From assembly GCF_027172205.1 (NCBI RefSeq), contig NC_070604.1:61397023-61461022 (forward strand): a stretch of 64,000 nucleotides of DNA. Reading direction: 5' to 3'. The first letter of the stretch is position 1; each line of letters begins with the position of its first letter. A program made the translations under genes and the position numbers. The notes under the pieces are model-generated. The model saw nothing but the letters and a program-made list of their open reading frames with translations. It did not search any database and was not told the origin of the DNA. The stretch comes from Podarcis raffonei (taxonomy: Eukaryota; Chordata; Lepidosauria; Squamata; Lacertidae). Positions 46,471 to 58,467 of this stretch are shown here, in pieces.

Positions 46471-46559
46471 ACAGCCCTGAACTATATTCCTCCAAATCGC
46501 AAGAGGTTGCTGCCAGTCCAGATAGAGAAGCATTAAGAGCTGCTGTTTAAAGCCTATGT

Positions 46560-47600
46560 GGCTTCCTTAGCAGGTCTACGCCAGGAAATGTGTCGCCGCA
46601 GGAGCTGCCACGCATTACGCGGCCTCGGGTGTCCGCAACATGCCCATCCACTCATTGGTGCGCGTCTAATACTATCTCTCCGAAGGCGCCCATTGAAAGA
46701 AACCCTGTGATTCCTTATCGCTATCACATGATGGGCTCCTCCAGCCAGAGGAGGGAGGAGGAGGAGCAGCAGCAGCAGCAGCTCCAGGGAGCCAGAAAAG
46801 AACGTTGGTTTCTCATCCCCATCAGCGCCTGGAGCGCGCGCATACGCAAAGCGAGCACATTCACACGCACACGCGTGTGTGTCACACACACACGTATCTC
46901 GGGGGGGGGCAGCCCTTCCTCTTCCCCCGCCCACATAATGACTTCCCGAAAGCAGAGGAAATCAGTTCCGGAAAAACAAGGCGAGCGGCTCGACCGGGTT
47001 GGCGGAGACTCCCGAGGAACCGCGGAGGCAGGCAGGCAGGCAGGCAGGCAGACGGCCGGGAGAAGGAAGGCCGTCGTGCGGAGAGAGCCGTCCTCCGAGG
47101 CGGGGAAGGCTGAGCCGCGGGGCGGGGAAGGCGAGGGGCTATAGGAATGCGGAACTGCCAGCCAGCCAGCCAGCCCTCCGCTCGCTCGCTCCACGCTGAA
47201 GCCGCCTGCCTGCCCGAGTTCGACGGGGCGCCCTTCCCGTCCGAGCTGAGGGGAGGGCGGCTGCTCTGCGACAGGGCGGCGCCCACCTGAGCCCCGCCAC
47301 GCACGCCGAGCGGCTGCAGCGAGCGAGCCAGCGAGGAAGAGACGCCCTTCGGCGCGCGCGCCCCCAGCCCGGGGACTCCCGGCGCTCCTTACCCGCCTCT
47401 GGTGTGGCCTGTCGGCGCGTCCCCGCGGGGCGAAGAGGGCAGCCTGCCTTGCCCCGCTCCCGGACTTGGTCGCCCTGCCCGCTCAGCTGACCTGCGGGAG
47501 GCGGCCCCGCCCCGGGAGCCCCGCCCCGTTGCTGCAGCAGACGGAGCTGCTCCCGGGAAGGGGCGGGCCGAGGCCACAGGCTCCGCCCCTTTTCGCTTTA
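46560..47600 (-). promoter_or_regulatory. STX7: CpG island promoter and non-coding exon 1 of STX7
   Basis: A GC- and CpG-rich block in otherwise AT-rich DNA. On the minus strand, GC boxes lie at about 47,501-47,529 and 47,577-47,590. A strong donor CGG|GTAAGG follows position 47393. I infer a 5' UTR exon ending at 47393 and transcription starting around 47.43-47.55 kb. No TATA box is seen, as usual for a housekeeping SNARE gene. Open frames here (for example 46,590-47,144 and 46,882-47,304) are by-products of high GC and look like no protein I know. The block also holds a (GGCA)n array at 47,025-47,051. Confidence 0.65.
47025..47051 (+). repeat. (GGCA)n array in the CpG island
   Basis: Nearly seven GGCA units, upstream of the inferred STX7 donor in plus coordinates and so in intron 1. 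Confidence 0.93.
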
Positions 47601-48707
47601 TGAAATGTGCAGCCTGAGTTTTCTGTGTGGAACATCTAGGGGTTTTGTTGTTTTTAAATTAACACCCAGCAACTATATGGAGATTCTGGTGTTTAGCTCC
47701 GTGTCTTCTTGTAATTTACGTCTTGGAAAAGACTTACCTTTTTGCCCTGGTCCCGTAAGAGTGGACCCTGTTTGATGTGCTGGAATCCCCTGGGGTTCTG
47801 TTTTACTTGCTTTTACATGTTTTTATACTGCTGTCTGATCGGTTTCGGGCTGCATTTTTGTTTCGATTGTGTGTTTTTCTGTGTTGCACACAACACAGAG
47901 ATTTTTTAAAATAGAAGTTTATAAACGCTTTTAAATAAGTAAACTGATCTGTCTGCTTGTTTGCTTTTGCATCAGCCTGCACTGCATCTAAGCATGTAAA
48001 ACAGCAACTGTCACTAAATTCCCTGGCAGAAAGGCGGGGGGGGGGGCGTGCCCACAGTTTCTGCTATACACCTTGACTTCTTGTGCTGTGGCCCGTTTAA
48101 TGTGGAATTTTTACCATTAGAAAAGAGGAATGCTCTTGACACCCATTCTTTCAGATGCACTCATACAATAAAAAATAAAATAAAATACCCAACGCTTTTC
48201 AGAATTACTTTTTTAATTATTGTCGACTGCTCATCTTGTATGATTAAACTGCCACTTTAACTGTATTATTTTTAGTGTATGATTGATATTCTACATTTGA
48301 TTTTCTGTATGCAGTTTTCTGTGTGGAATTTTGTATTTTAAGCTTCCTGGGGTGGGGGCCTGCCGTCTGGTAGTCTGTGAAGTGCCATGCATACACTGTG
48401 GAGCCGAATATATACTATAATAAATATTCAACAAATAGCAGCATGTGCACTGATGGTGCACACTGAGGGCAGTGCCAAGTAATACATATAATAAGAAGGT
48501 AAGGGTGTTGTCATCCTGCAGTTTGCTTGACCACCACATGTGGTGATGTGAGCGACAGTATCACAACAGACTTCTGAGAGCAGCGTTGCCATTGCTGCTG
48601 CACTGAACCATAAGAAGAATGGAAGTAGAGAAGGGAGATGTAGGCAGGTGTATAGTGTACCTTTGAATCACCTTATTATGGTGCAAGTTGGGATTAACAT
48701 AAATTGT

Positions 48708-48710
<3 letters not shown>

Positions 48711-48741
<31 letters not shown>
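48711..48741 (+). repeat. (TA)n array left of the TIR element
   Basis: Pure AT alternation followed by a short AC run. It is probably one arm of an array split by the TIR element. Confidence 0.95.
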
Positions 48742-48751
<10 letters not shown>

Positions 48752-48761
48752 TACACATATA

Positions 48762-49178
48762 CTGTATTTTTCGCCCCATAGGACGCACTGCCCTATAGGA
48801 CGCACCTAGGTTTTTTGGGGGGGAAATAAAGAAAAAAAAATTATTTTCCCCCCAGGCACGGGGCTGGCACGGGGGAAGCTTGAGCTTCCCCCGACCCCAG
48901 CCTCCAGAACAGTCTGCTATCCACAAGCCTAGGGAGCCGTGCAGGTCTCCCCAGGCTTGCAGACAGCTGTGCAAAGCCCGGGCATGCTCTTCAGCGCGCC
49001 CGAGGCTTCGGAATGCAGGCAGCTCTGCGCGACCCTCCGGAGCCTGGCGTGGCTTGGCGCCGGGCTCCAGAGGGTTGCGCAGAGCTTCCTGAAGCCTGTA
49101 TTCACCCCATAGGACGCACCCACATTTCCCCTTCATTTTTGGAGGGGGAAAAGTGCATCCTATAGGGCGAAAAATACA

Positions 49179-49179
<1 letters not shown>
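48762..49179. mobile_element. TIR element inserted in a TA microsatellite
   Basis: Terminal inverted repeats of about 27 bp (CTGTATTTTTCGCCCCATAG at the left end) match at 25 of 27 positions. Subterminal CCCATAGGACGCACC occurs again near 49,110. It is bounded by TA arrays at 48,711-48,741 and 49,181-49,233. It is a MITE-like DNA transposon with no transposase frame. The superfamily is not assigned. Confidence 0.78.

Positions 49180-49180
<1 letters not shown>

Positions 49181-49233
<53 letters not shown>
49181..49233 (+). repeat. (TA)n array right of the TIR element
   Basis: About 26 AT units directly after the element end. Confidence 0.95.
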
Positions 49234-49236
<3 letters not shown>

Positions 49237-49315
49237 TTTATATGTTTATTTACTGTTATTTTTTGCTCACTGTTCACCGCAATGGCCCTGGGCATGTTAC
49301 AACCATATAATCATA

Positions 49316-49680
49316 GGTAAAGGTAAAGGGACCCCTGACCATTAGGTCCAGTCGTGACTGACTCTGGGGTTGCAGCGCTCATCTCGCTCTGTAGGCCGAT
49401 GGATCCGGTGTTTGTCCGCAGACAGCTTCTGGGTCATGTGGCCAGCATGACTAAGCCACTTCTGGCGAACCAGAGCAGCACATGGAAACGCGGTTTATCT
49501 TCTCGCCAGAGTGGTACCTATTTATCTACTTGCACTTTGACGTACTTTCGAACTGCTAGGTTGGCAGGAGCAGGGACCGAGCAACGGGAGCTCACCCCGT
49601 CGCAGGGATTCGAACCGCCAACCTTCTGATCAGCAAGTCCTAGGCTCTGTGGTTTAACCCACAGCGCCACCCGCGTCCCT
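49316..49680 (-). mobile_element. Sauria-type tRNA SINE with 12-bp target duplication
   Basis: Well-preserved reverse-sense copy ending in the head complement CCACAGCGCCACCCGCGTCC. Perfect duplication CATATAATCATA lies at 49,304-49,315 and 49,681-49,692. Confidence 0.95.
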
Positions 49681-49692
49681 CATATAATCATA

Positions 49693-52313
49693 CATCTATG
49701 CTAATCAGCATATTAATATCATTTCTCAGCAATTTGCTGAAGAGCACAATTCTTATTTCTACTTGCTTTATATCATTTCAGTGGCAAGATGAATACTGTA
49801 CCCTTCTAGTTAATTTCACAGTTATATGTAATCAATATTTCAGTAGTTTATTTAGAAGGGCAATTTTAATAACATTTCCTACTAAGTATGAGGAAAGCCT
49901 GAGAAACAAGGATGTACCAATTATTTTGAAATATGGAGGTGGCCGTTTGAAGCAAGAGAGTCTAGTAAGGATCCTGGCATTTCATTTAGCCACTAAATTT
50001 ATCATAGAGCTCACAGTATAAATGGGGTTCTTGGTGTTCCCCCATCCAAACCCTGAGCAGACCTAGTCTTAGCCTAGTCTTCAGCAAGTTGCATCATGTG
50101 AACGCAGACCATACCCTGGGATCGACAGTAAGGCTTGGAAGAAATAGAGCCCCACTCCCAGATGAACGAGAGGTGTAGTTGGAGTCTCAATCCTAAAAAA
50201 ACAAAAAAACAAAAAGTGTCCAAGGTATAATATAATAGTTACCTTGCTTTGTGATAAATATTAGCTACATGCTTGTGGTTTTCTGGAGGTATGTCCAACA
50301 TTGCCATACTCTTTTGCTGAATACCGACAGCCTCACTGACTTCTGCCACCAACCACGTAACAGGGATAAATGACAGATTTAGATAAATCCCAAGCCACAC
50401 AAGTGCCCTGGGGGAAAACAAAGAGACATCCCATTTTTTCCTGTGAGAGCATGGCAGCCATTTTGGGTGCCATGATCTCTCGCAATTTCCAGTCAAGATC
50501 TCGCCCCTCAAAAAGCACCTTTGGGGGGGCATGATCTTGTGCAGGGCCCCCAAACACACATTTTGGGGCACTGTGAGAGCACAGCCACCCCAAAAGTGCT
50601 TCTTTTGGGCTGTGTGATCTTGCATAGACCAAGTGATTCATGCAAGAGCCTGGATGGGAAAATGTGTGTCCCAGTTTTGGGACTCAACATGTTGGAGGGC
50701 ATGGCCTCAGGGCCTGTCTGAGGCGAAACAGGGCCTCTGCTAGATGGGCATAAAGAAGCAGGGACCCCTGAAGCACCCTGTGGTACATTGGGAATCCAGA
50801 CATCACAATACCTGAGTTTGCCATAATAACATTTTGATGATGGAGGAAGGCGGAGCAAATAAAAGAGTGGGGATCAGGTACAGATGAAGTGGTCCATTAT
50901 GACTGATGGGTCTAGCTTGTAATCAAGAGAGGATGATTTAAGCAGTGTTCTCCAATCCCAGTGCTTTGGGATAGGGGCTAGCATTGCAAGAGCAAAACTG
51001 AATGCCTCTAAGGAAGATGCCAGGGTGGAGAGGATCCTTCACAAGTTTAGCTTGTAACGAGAGGAAATGAGTTTTACCCAGAAAGCAAATTCTTTTTAGG
51101 ATCCCGCCAGGTGTCCTTTTTAGTGATTATTTCTGCTCATGACGCTATCAGGACAATCATACGTAATCCTACTTTCAATACTGTTTGCACCTGCAGACGT
51201 TTTAGGGCAGTCACACTGATTCATTTCCAATCAGTGCAAATTCCATAACTTCCTGCTTAAAGCAGTATTTCTTTTATACCACAAATGATTGGGTGCTCCT
51301 CACTTCGCCTCCCACTTCTACTGCTCTTCTGGACAGGAAGACTGTGAAAGCCTTGGGGGAGCACTGCGGAATAAAGTAAAGCAAAATAAATCTATTAATG
51401 TATCAAGAACACATTTCAGAATACACCTGCAAAAAAATACCAGTCCAGAGGGGCTCAGTGTTTTTATCACTCCAAAATCAACTTTAAAGTGACCTATCAC
51501 AAAACCCTCTGGACCTGTTTTTCTGCAATTTGGTAGGTTTACCGCCTTTTCATACCAATTGCCCATAAAATGCTAAGTAATAAAAAATAATAATAACAGC
51601 ACTTAATATTTTAACATCTCTAACCAGTGTTCAACTAGTAAAACAGCAGTATGAAAGCATATACAACAAATAAAGACAAGAATTCAGGGAATTCAAATGA
51701 ATTAAAAACAGGACCCAATTTTATGGGTCAGGGAAAGCCTGGACAAAAAGGTATCTCTTTACAAGACATCTGAAGCAACTGATGGTTTCTGCTTCACATA
51801 TGGCAGATGAAAGTGCATTTCATAGCACAGGGGCATTAGCAGGAAATGCCTGCTTTGAGGTCACCACTGTATGGTATTCTGAAGGTTGCAGTACCATGAA
51901 TAGAATTTCCCCAGATGATCTAAGTGAGTCTATACAGGGGCAGTTGGCATGTAAAGTAACTGGGAACTGCAGCAGCGCCTAGACAGCAATAGAGTTACCA
52001 CATTGCAGGTGGTATAAAAGCACATATCATGTGCAACTTCTGAATCAGCCACATGTGGGAGCCAAATATCATGGATCTAAACATAGTATAAGGCTCCTTT
52101 CAGAGCTAGGTATATAAGCATCTGGTCACATATTCTATTTGTTTTCAACTTCAGTGCACATATTATGTCTTTTAGTTTGTGGGTTTATTCTTTTACCGGT
52201 AGGTTAAACATTTGCAAAGTGAGTTGCACAGGGATGAAGCAACAGATAGGACTTTTTCTTTTGTATAGTAGGCTACACTCCAGCCACACAAAGATCAGAG
52301 ATTTCTATATGCA
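49693..52313. other. STX7-TAAR5 spacer, no gene recognised
   Basis: No protein similarity. The part 50,440-50,640 has loosely repeated phrases (GTGAGAGCATGGCAGCCATT and GTGAGAGCACAGCCACCCC; CATGATCTCTC and CATGATCTTG) that suggest an old tandem duplication. Confidence 0.5.

Positions 52314-52348
<35 letters not shown>
52314..52348 (+). repeat. (AC)n microsatellite
   Basis: About 17 AC units. Confidence 0.95.
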
Positions 52349-52350
<2 letters not shown>

Positions 52351-52842
52351 CTCTTCAGCCTGGCAAGGAAGAGGAACCACAGTTCAAGGATACAGTCTAG
52401 TTGGACCAAAAATAAAACCACACAAAATGGCACGTTGTAGGGCTTCTGAGGGCCCTGGCTGAGGACTCCCAAGAGCCAAGCATATTTATTTATTTATAAA
52501 AATATTTATACACCACTATAAAATTAAAATATATGATAAAAACACATAAAGAAGTTTAAAATCAGAGGTTATAAACCAACATGGAAAGATGTATTCTTAT
52601 TTCTTTTTTTAAAGTAAATTTTATTTATAATGTTCATCACTACAATTTCTCCACATTAAAAGTAACAATGCATTAAACCTTGACTTCCCTTCCCGCCTTT
52701 CATGGTTTCCTCCAAAACTCTATTACTACTGCATATTCTAGTCAATCCATATCCCCTCTATCTCACTTCATCTCAACATAACTTATACTGCTGAATTTAC
52801 TTTTAAATCTGCTAACGTTTTAACCTGTTGGGAAGATATAAT

Positions 52843-53114
52843 CAGTGCTTTTTTCTGGGGGAATGTAGGGTACCTAAACATTTTGTGAATCTAACAGGAG
52901 AAGAAACTAAATTTTTTATTAAAAAAAAATTCTTCTATAGCACGGTGAATCGTCAGTGTGTGAAGCAGTGTGGAATGTGTGGAGGTAATGCATGTTCTTT
53001 GTACTTTTGTCCATTTACTCTATTTATTTTCCCCGATTTGAACTATAAAATGGTGATTTTGTTGAGTCAGAATGAGAGTACCCCTAAACATTTTTTTTTA
53101 GAAAAATAGCACTG
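52843..53114. mobile_element. hAT-like MITE with 8-bp target duplication
   Basis: Inverted ends CAGTGCTTTTTTCTG and AGAAAAATAGCACTG. Flanks GATATAAT and GATATAAC match at 7 of 8 positions. It is a longer relative of the 27.1-kb copy. Confidence 0.78.
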
Positions 53115-53196
53115 GATATAACATTTTAAAAATCCTAACCGATCACTTAAAAATCCTAACCAACCACCCATTCAACCACCTACTATAACCTCCATT

Positions 53197-53561
53197 TGGA
53201 GGTCAATGACGTCCGGGGGTCCGGCACACTTCCTCTGCGCGGCTTTGGTCTCCCCCCCCTGGGACCTTTGACTCAGCAGAGTAAACACAGCGGAACAGAA
53301 GCTTGAACGTTCTTCGTGTGATGGCAATAATTCAGGCTGAAACGCAGCAGTCTCCTTATCTTAAAGTCTTTATTCCTTAGCAAAACACAACAGCAATAAA
53401 TCTCCTGGCGACAGTTCGCCCATCGCTGCTCTCTGCTCGGAGCAAACACGCACACTGAAAGAACACAGTAAACCACTCCCTTCAGTGTTCTAAACCCGCC
53501 CTCAGAATGTGAGGTGTCACTCAGAACTCTTAACCCTGTAAGTTCTGAGCCTCTCCTAACA
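53197..53561 (-). repeat. 3' LTR of the Copia element
   Basis: Direct repeat partner of 56,285-56,648. It has TG/CA ends on the minus strand and an AATAAA in sense orientation within it. Confidence 0.92.
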
Positions 53562-56284
53562 CCCCCTCTCGAATCATGTTCTGAGAGGACTTCTGAGTGT
53601 TCAACACCTTCCCCATTGCCTTCCGCCCCTTCCTGGCATCGTTGTTAGGCACCTGTTGAACCTCACAAACCTTAGGTTCGCACTGTGCGAAACCAACCCA
53701 CGCATTTGTGACCTGAAACCTCTCAGGTGGAATTCCCTTTGTAGCCCGTGATGACCGCCTGGGCACAAACTGGGGTGCTCCTTTTGACCCACTGGGGCCA
53801 GCATGTGCGTCTTCCTCATCAGAAGACTCCCCCTCTGACTTGACACGTTTGTGAGCTTTCTCCATTATGCGCACAGGAGATGAGGGCTCACTCTTGGACA
53901 CTCCCTTAACAACCTGTGGAGACGCCCTACTCTGTTCAGGGACCTGGTCTCCACCAGTAGGTTCAGGCTCTGGCTCTCCTTCCTCCTCAGAGTCAGACAG
54001 ACAATCTGAGTGAACGTCAGAGCGCGCTTTGCGCCTTGCCCAACCATCCTGCTCAAAGAACTCAGCCTGTTTACTGACCAGAAGCTTGGTCTGATCACCT
54101 TCTGGGTATGCGAATCTCCACCCTTTTGTCGCAGGCTCATATCCACAGAAGATCATTTCCTGGTACCTTGGACCACCCTCCTGCTGCAGAAACTTTGGTA
54201 CAGGCACCATGGCTCTGCTACCAAAAGTGCGAAAGAAATGCACAAGCGGCTTCTGCCGATGAAGCAGGAAATACGGGGTGTCACCTACCACTGCATTGTA
54301 GCACCTGTTCATCGTGAAATTGGCTGTCTTTACCGCCTCCCCCCAAAAACTTTGAGGCAAACCAGAGTCATCCAGTAGAATCTCGGATGCTCGAACCAGA
54401 GCTTTACTCCTAAGCTCTGCCACGCCACTGTCCTGAGGAGAAGTCACCTTGTGACGTATCCCCCTCTGGCGAAAGAAACCCTTTAGAGCAGACCCAGTGA
54501 CCTCTGAACCTCGGTCACATTTGAACCCCTGCACCTTGGTGGAGAACCTTAGTTCCACCTCTGCAACCCAATCTTTGATCAGTTGTGTTGCCTCATCCTT
54601 CGTTCTCAGCGTGAACGCCCATGCGTTCCGCGTATAATCATCTGTCAGCACCATCAGCCACTTGGCCTTGCCCAGACTTGGCTGTGGCATACCAAAAAGG
54701 TCTGCATGCACAAGCTCAAAAGGCTTTGTGGTTACTCTCTCCACCCTGGGATCATTAAATCCCTTGTTTCTGGCTTTTCTGCAAGCTTTGCAATTCAAAG
54801 GTTGACCACATTCCTTTACCCTGCAACCTTTGGTGCACTCTGATAACATCTGAACGTCCTCACAGGACCCATGTGACATTCTCTTGTGCCACACGCAAGC
54901 ACACGACACATGAGTGTGATCAGTGGCTTTCCCAGTATTCCCCTCACCCTCCAGAGGTGTTTCCAGAACAAAGAGGTTGTTCTGATCTTTTGCAACACTT
55001 ATGAGCTCCTTCCCATCTCTGGAAATTGTGCAAACATTTTTTTCAAAACTCACTGAATATCCCTCCTGTAAAAGGCACGGTACAGACAACAGGCAATGTT
55101 TTATCTCAGGGAGAACATAGACCTTCAGTTCAGCCTGTAAGAAAGAGACAAACATGTTAGAAACATGGGTTACACGTCCCTGTGAACCTGTAGCAAATTT
55201 AACTGTTTTCCCAGTTGAAACAGCCTTGCAGTTCCACATTTGTCCATCAGGTGGCGCTGTGACCAAATGGGCATTCGCAGCCGAGTCAACAACCCAACGT
55301 AGGACTCTCCCCCCTCCGGAGTTGTCCTTCTTTGTTGCCTTAGCAACTGACTTCCTGCTGCCCCCGACCTTGGGGCTCTCGTTGCAGGTGTTCTCCAAAA
55401 CAGCCATCGAAGCAGTCAGCTGATAAGCCTTCCCACGCCTGCCTTCCCTGCAGGCCCAGTTGCCATGGAAACCCGGCTGGTTCCCATGGGAAGCGACCTT
55501 GGACACATCCTGCCCTGTCTCCCTTGCTCTCTGTGGGCAGCTGCGACGCAGATGGTCAGCCGAAGCACAAACAAAACATCGCCTAGTGGAAAACTTTGCA
55601 AACTTGCCTTTGGTCTTCTCTGCCCCCCCAACCTTTCCAGCAGCACTGCTTGCAGCTTTTCTGCCGTTGGGAAAATGGCCTTTGGCTTCTGCTGTGGTTT
55701 CTCTGCAAACCCCCTCCAGCTCCTGCCAAACAGCCTGGGCACTCTCAAGACCCTTGGAATGGCCTGCACCCCCATTCTCTGGTGCAAAGTTCTTCTCTTC
55801 TCTCAGCTGCTCTCTAGGACGCAGCTCATCTGTAGGGGCATTCCGGCAGCCCTCCAACACAGTCCCAGCCCCCTCTGGGCCTTCTGGGCGTCCCTCAGCC
55901 CCTCCTGGGCTTGGTGCCTCCTTTGAGTAGCTCTCAGCCCCTCCTGGGCTTGGTGCATCCTCAGAGCAATTCTCAGCCCCCTCTGGCCTGGCTCCCACTG
56001 CTTTCTTCGGTGCCTGCCTTCTCCCGGCCCAGGGCTTGCTCCCGTCCACCTTATCGAAAGGGATTGACAACTTCTGGCTGGCTGCCATCTCTCCCCCGGG
56101 GCTCAGCCTACTTACAGGTAGCAGCAGCGCCTCCCGGTCCGGCAGATCCCAGCTCCTCCCAGTGAACTCCTGGCTGGCACCAGCTTCTCCTCAGCTGGCC
56201 TTTAGCTGCTCCTCAGCCTCTTTGCCTGCAATCATCTCACCTCACGAACGTTGCTTATCTTTATTGCTGATCTCCCATAACCTT

Positions 56285-56648
56285 TGGAGGTCAATGACGT
56301 CCGGGGGTCCGGCACACTTCCTCTGCGCGGCTTTGGTCTCCCCCCCCGGGACCTTTGACTCAGCAGAGTAAACACAGCGGAACAGAAGCTTGAACGTTCT
56401 TCGTGTGATGGCAATAATTCAGGCTGAAACGCAGCAGTCTCCTTATCTTAAAGTCTTTATTCCTTAGCAAAACACAACAGCAATAAATCTCCTGGCGACA
56501 GTTCGCCCATCGCTGCTCTCTGCTCGGAGCAAACACGCACACTGAAAGAACACAGTAAACCACTCCCTTCAGTGTTCTAAACCCGCCCTCAGAATGTGAG
56601 GCGTCACTCAGAACTCTTAACCCTGTAAGTTCTGAGCCTCTCCTAACA
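56285..56648 (-). repeat. 5' LTR of the Copia element
   Basis: Same 364-365 bp sequence as the other LTR, with two differences by eye. The element's internal region begins inward of 56,285. Confidence 0.92.
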
Positions 56649-56804
56649 TGCCTTCAAAAACAAGCAGCATGCAGAGCAGGGAAGGCGGAGGAGAAAAAGA
56701 GATGAGGGAGCAGAAGAAGGGGAAAGAACAACCCAAGATAGAGAAGGGAGTGGGAAGGAAAGTAAGAAGTAAGTAAGTAAGTAAACAAACCTCAAATCCC
56801 AAAC

Positions 56805-56805
56805 C

Positions 56806-56848
<43 letters not shown>

Positions 56849-57232
56849 CCACATATCTGGCTGGGTTTCCCCAGTCACTCAGGGGGGCTCCAACAGAATA
56901 TTAAAATACAATAACCTATTAAACATTAAAAGTTTCCCTAAACGGGGCTGCCTTCAGATGTCTTCTAAAAGTTGTGTACGTAGTTCTTTATTTCCTTGAC
57001 ATCTGATGGGAGGGCGTACCACAGGGCGGGCGCCACCACCAAGAAGGCCCTCTGCCTGGTTCCCTGTAACTTCGCTTCTCACTGTGAGGGAACTGCCAGA
57101 AGGCCTTCGGCGCTGGACCTCAATGTTTGGGCAGAACTATGGGGTTGGAGATGCTCCTTCAGGTATCCTGAGCAGAGGCTGTTTAGGGCTTTAAAGGCCA
57201 GCGCCAACATTTTGAATTGTTCTCAGAAACAT
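56805..57232 (-). mobile_element. L2 LINE 3' fragment
   Basis: Strongly similar to the 3' end of the 19.5-kb L2: the (TTA)n tail at 56,807-56,847, CATCTGATGGGAGGGCGTAC and CAGGGCGGGCGCCACCACC. It encodes part of the L2 C-terminus on the minus strand and abuts the Copia flank. Confidence 0.88.
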
Positions 57233-58274
57233 ACTACTGAAAACTTGAGTGCAACCCCAGCACCCGTTATGGTCTATGGGCCACGTGTTTCAAAGTGTCC
57301 ACAGCTGGTTTCCATTCTCCCCTCCCCAAGGTCAGTCAAGGTAAGGCAAGTGCCCAGGAGAGCAGGGCTGCCAGGAGATAGGTGGGCAGATTTGGCTGCT
57401 GCTATAATTATATCTGAAGCTGAAAATATGCTTCTGCTATTTAAATATTTCTTCAGGTCAGAAGGTCAGAGGACAATCTATTTCCACAAAGAGAGTCACA
57501 TTTGCTCAATATATGCAAACAGAAGAGCAATCAAATAAAAATGGAAATAATCGTTCTTATGAAATAAGTTGTGATAATTATTGAGAGGCTTTGTGGATAA
57601 AATCACAGATGTCATCATTCACAGAAGAAACTGCTGATGCATCCTGCTGGAGCAAAACCCACCAAAAGAGAGGAGGGGAGGGAAAGAGAAGATAGAAAGC
57701 GCTGTTGCAAGAAATATTCTCAGCCGGGCAAAGAATTTTAGTCCATTAATCATCTTGATTGATTGATCGATTGAGCATTAAATATATTTGCATATTTCCC
57801 AAATATTGTCAACAACTTGAGAAATATTGACAAATATTGACAAATGTGTGAGGTGACTTAAAAAGAAAGCAAACTTTTACAATTGAAATCAGTTTAATAT
57901 TTTATTCATCATCCTTTGTTACAATAATGCACCAATATCGTTTCAAAAAGCAAACTGAATAAAACGTACCCTGAAAGTAGGCTCCTACTGAATGATCAAC
58001 CAAAAATCAAGGTGTTTACTGTACTGATTAAATCCATTTGGGCTTTCAGTCCTATTTCGGCTTTTGTACTTTTAACTGCTACCATGTTTGGATAACTTTC
58101 TCTTTTCATTTGGTAGCACTTCAATCCATTACTAAAATGAATTACTCGTATGGTAATACATACATACATACATACATACATACTGTATTAATAAAGCAAT
58201 AAATGAGTCCCTCTCCTCGCCATATCTTTCGCTTACAGGGTTTCGTTTAATTCCACATTTTTCTCACTCTATGG
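57233..58274. other. Region between the L2 end and TAAR5, nothing recognised
   Basis: No gene. It contains the (ACAT)n array and AT-rich sequence. Confidence 0.5.
58157..58183 (+). repeat. (ACAT)n microsatellite downstream of TAAR5
   Basis: About seven CATA units. Confidence 0.93.
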
Positions 58275-58467
58275 CCACCATACGTTTACAACACTCTTAT
58301 ACCAATTTAGCAGTCATGGAGAATCCTGGGGGCTGTAGTTTGTTAAGGGTGCTGGGAACTGTAGTTCTGTGGGGTCAACAAGCTTTGCAAACTAAAGTTT
58401 GCAGAATCCTTTTGGGGAAGCCATGATGTTTAAAGCAGCATAAGAGTTGTTTAAATGTATGGTGTGG
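58275..58467. mobile_element. Palindromic MITE downstream of TAAR5
   Basis: The outer ends CCACCATACGTTTACAACAC and GTTGTTTAAATGTATGGTG are inverted. The inner arms GTCATGGAGAATCCTGGGGG and AGAATCCTTTTGGGGAAGCC also pair. The 46.3-kb copy shares its core. Confidence 0.7.

Larger units (their letters stand above)
53197..56648 (-). mobile_element. Copia (Ty1/Copia) LTR element, broken, two near-identical LTRs
   Basis: LTRs of about 365 bp lie at 53,197-53,561 (3' LTR) and 56,285-56,648 (5' LTR). Each runs TGTTAGGAGAGG to CCTCCA on the minus strand. By eye they differ at only two positions. A purine-rich GAGAGGGGG abuts the 3' LTR. The long open frame between them (53,530-56,088) shows a zinc knuckle (CFVCASADHLRRSC), a Copia-type protease motif (VVDSAANAHL), a GAG-pre-integrase block (WHKRMSHGS with a Cys cluster) and an integrase core (VHADLFG, then DRGSEV). 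This order is typical of Copia. The complement is not whole, so it is a broken fossil with about one major break. It is young by LTR identity. No clear 5-bp target duplication was seen. Confidence 0.9.

Noticed and set aside
46590-47304. Several overlapping open frames of 100-184 codons in the CpG island
   Set aside because: Both strands are open because of GC richness. The frames contain repeat-encoded runs and match no family, so the region is better explained as the STX7 promoter.
48561-49295. A 244-codon minus-strand frame
   Set aside because: It reads through TA arrays (IYIYIY) and a TIR element and is not a protein.
53530-56088. The 852-codon frame as a domesticated host gene
   Set aside because: It lies between two nearly identical LTRs and has Copia-order domains, so it is simply part of a fossil Copia element.
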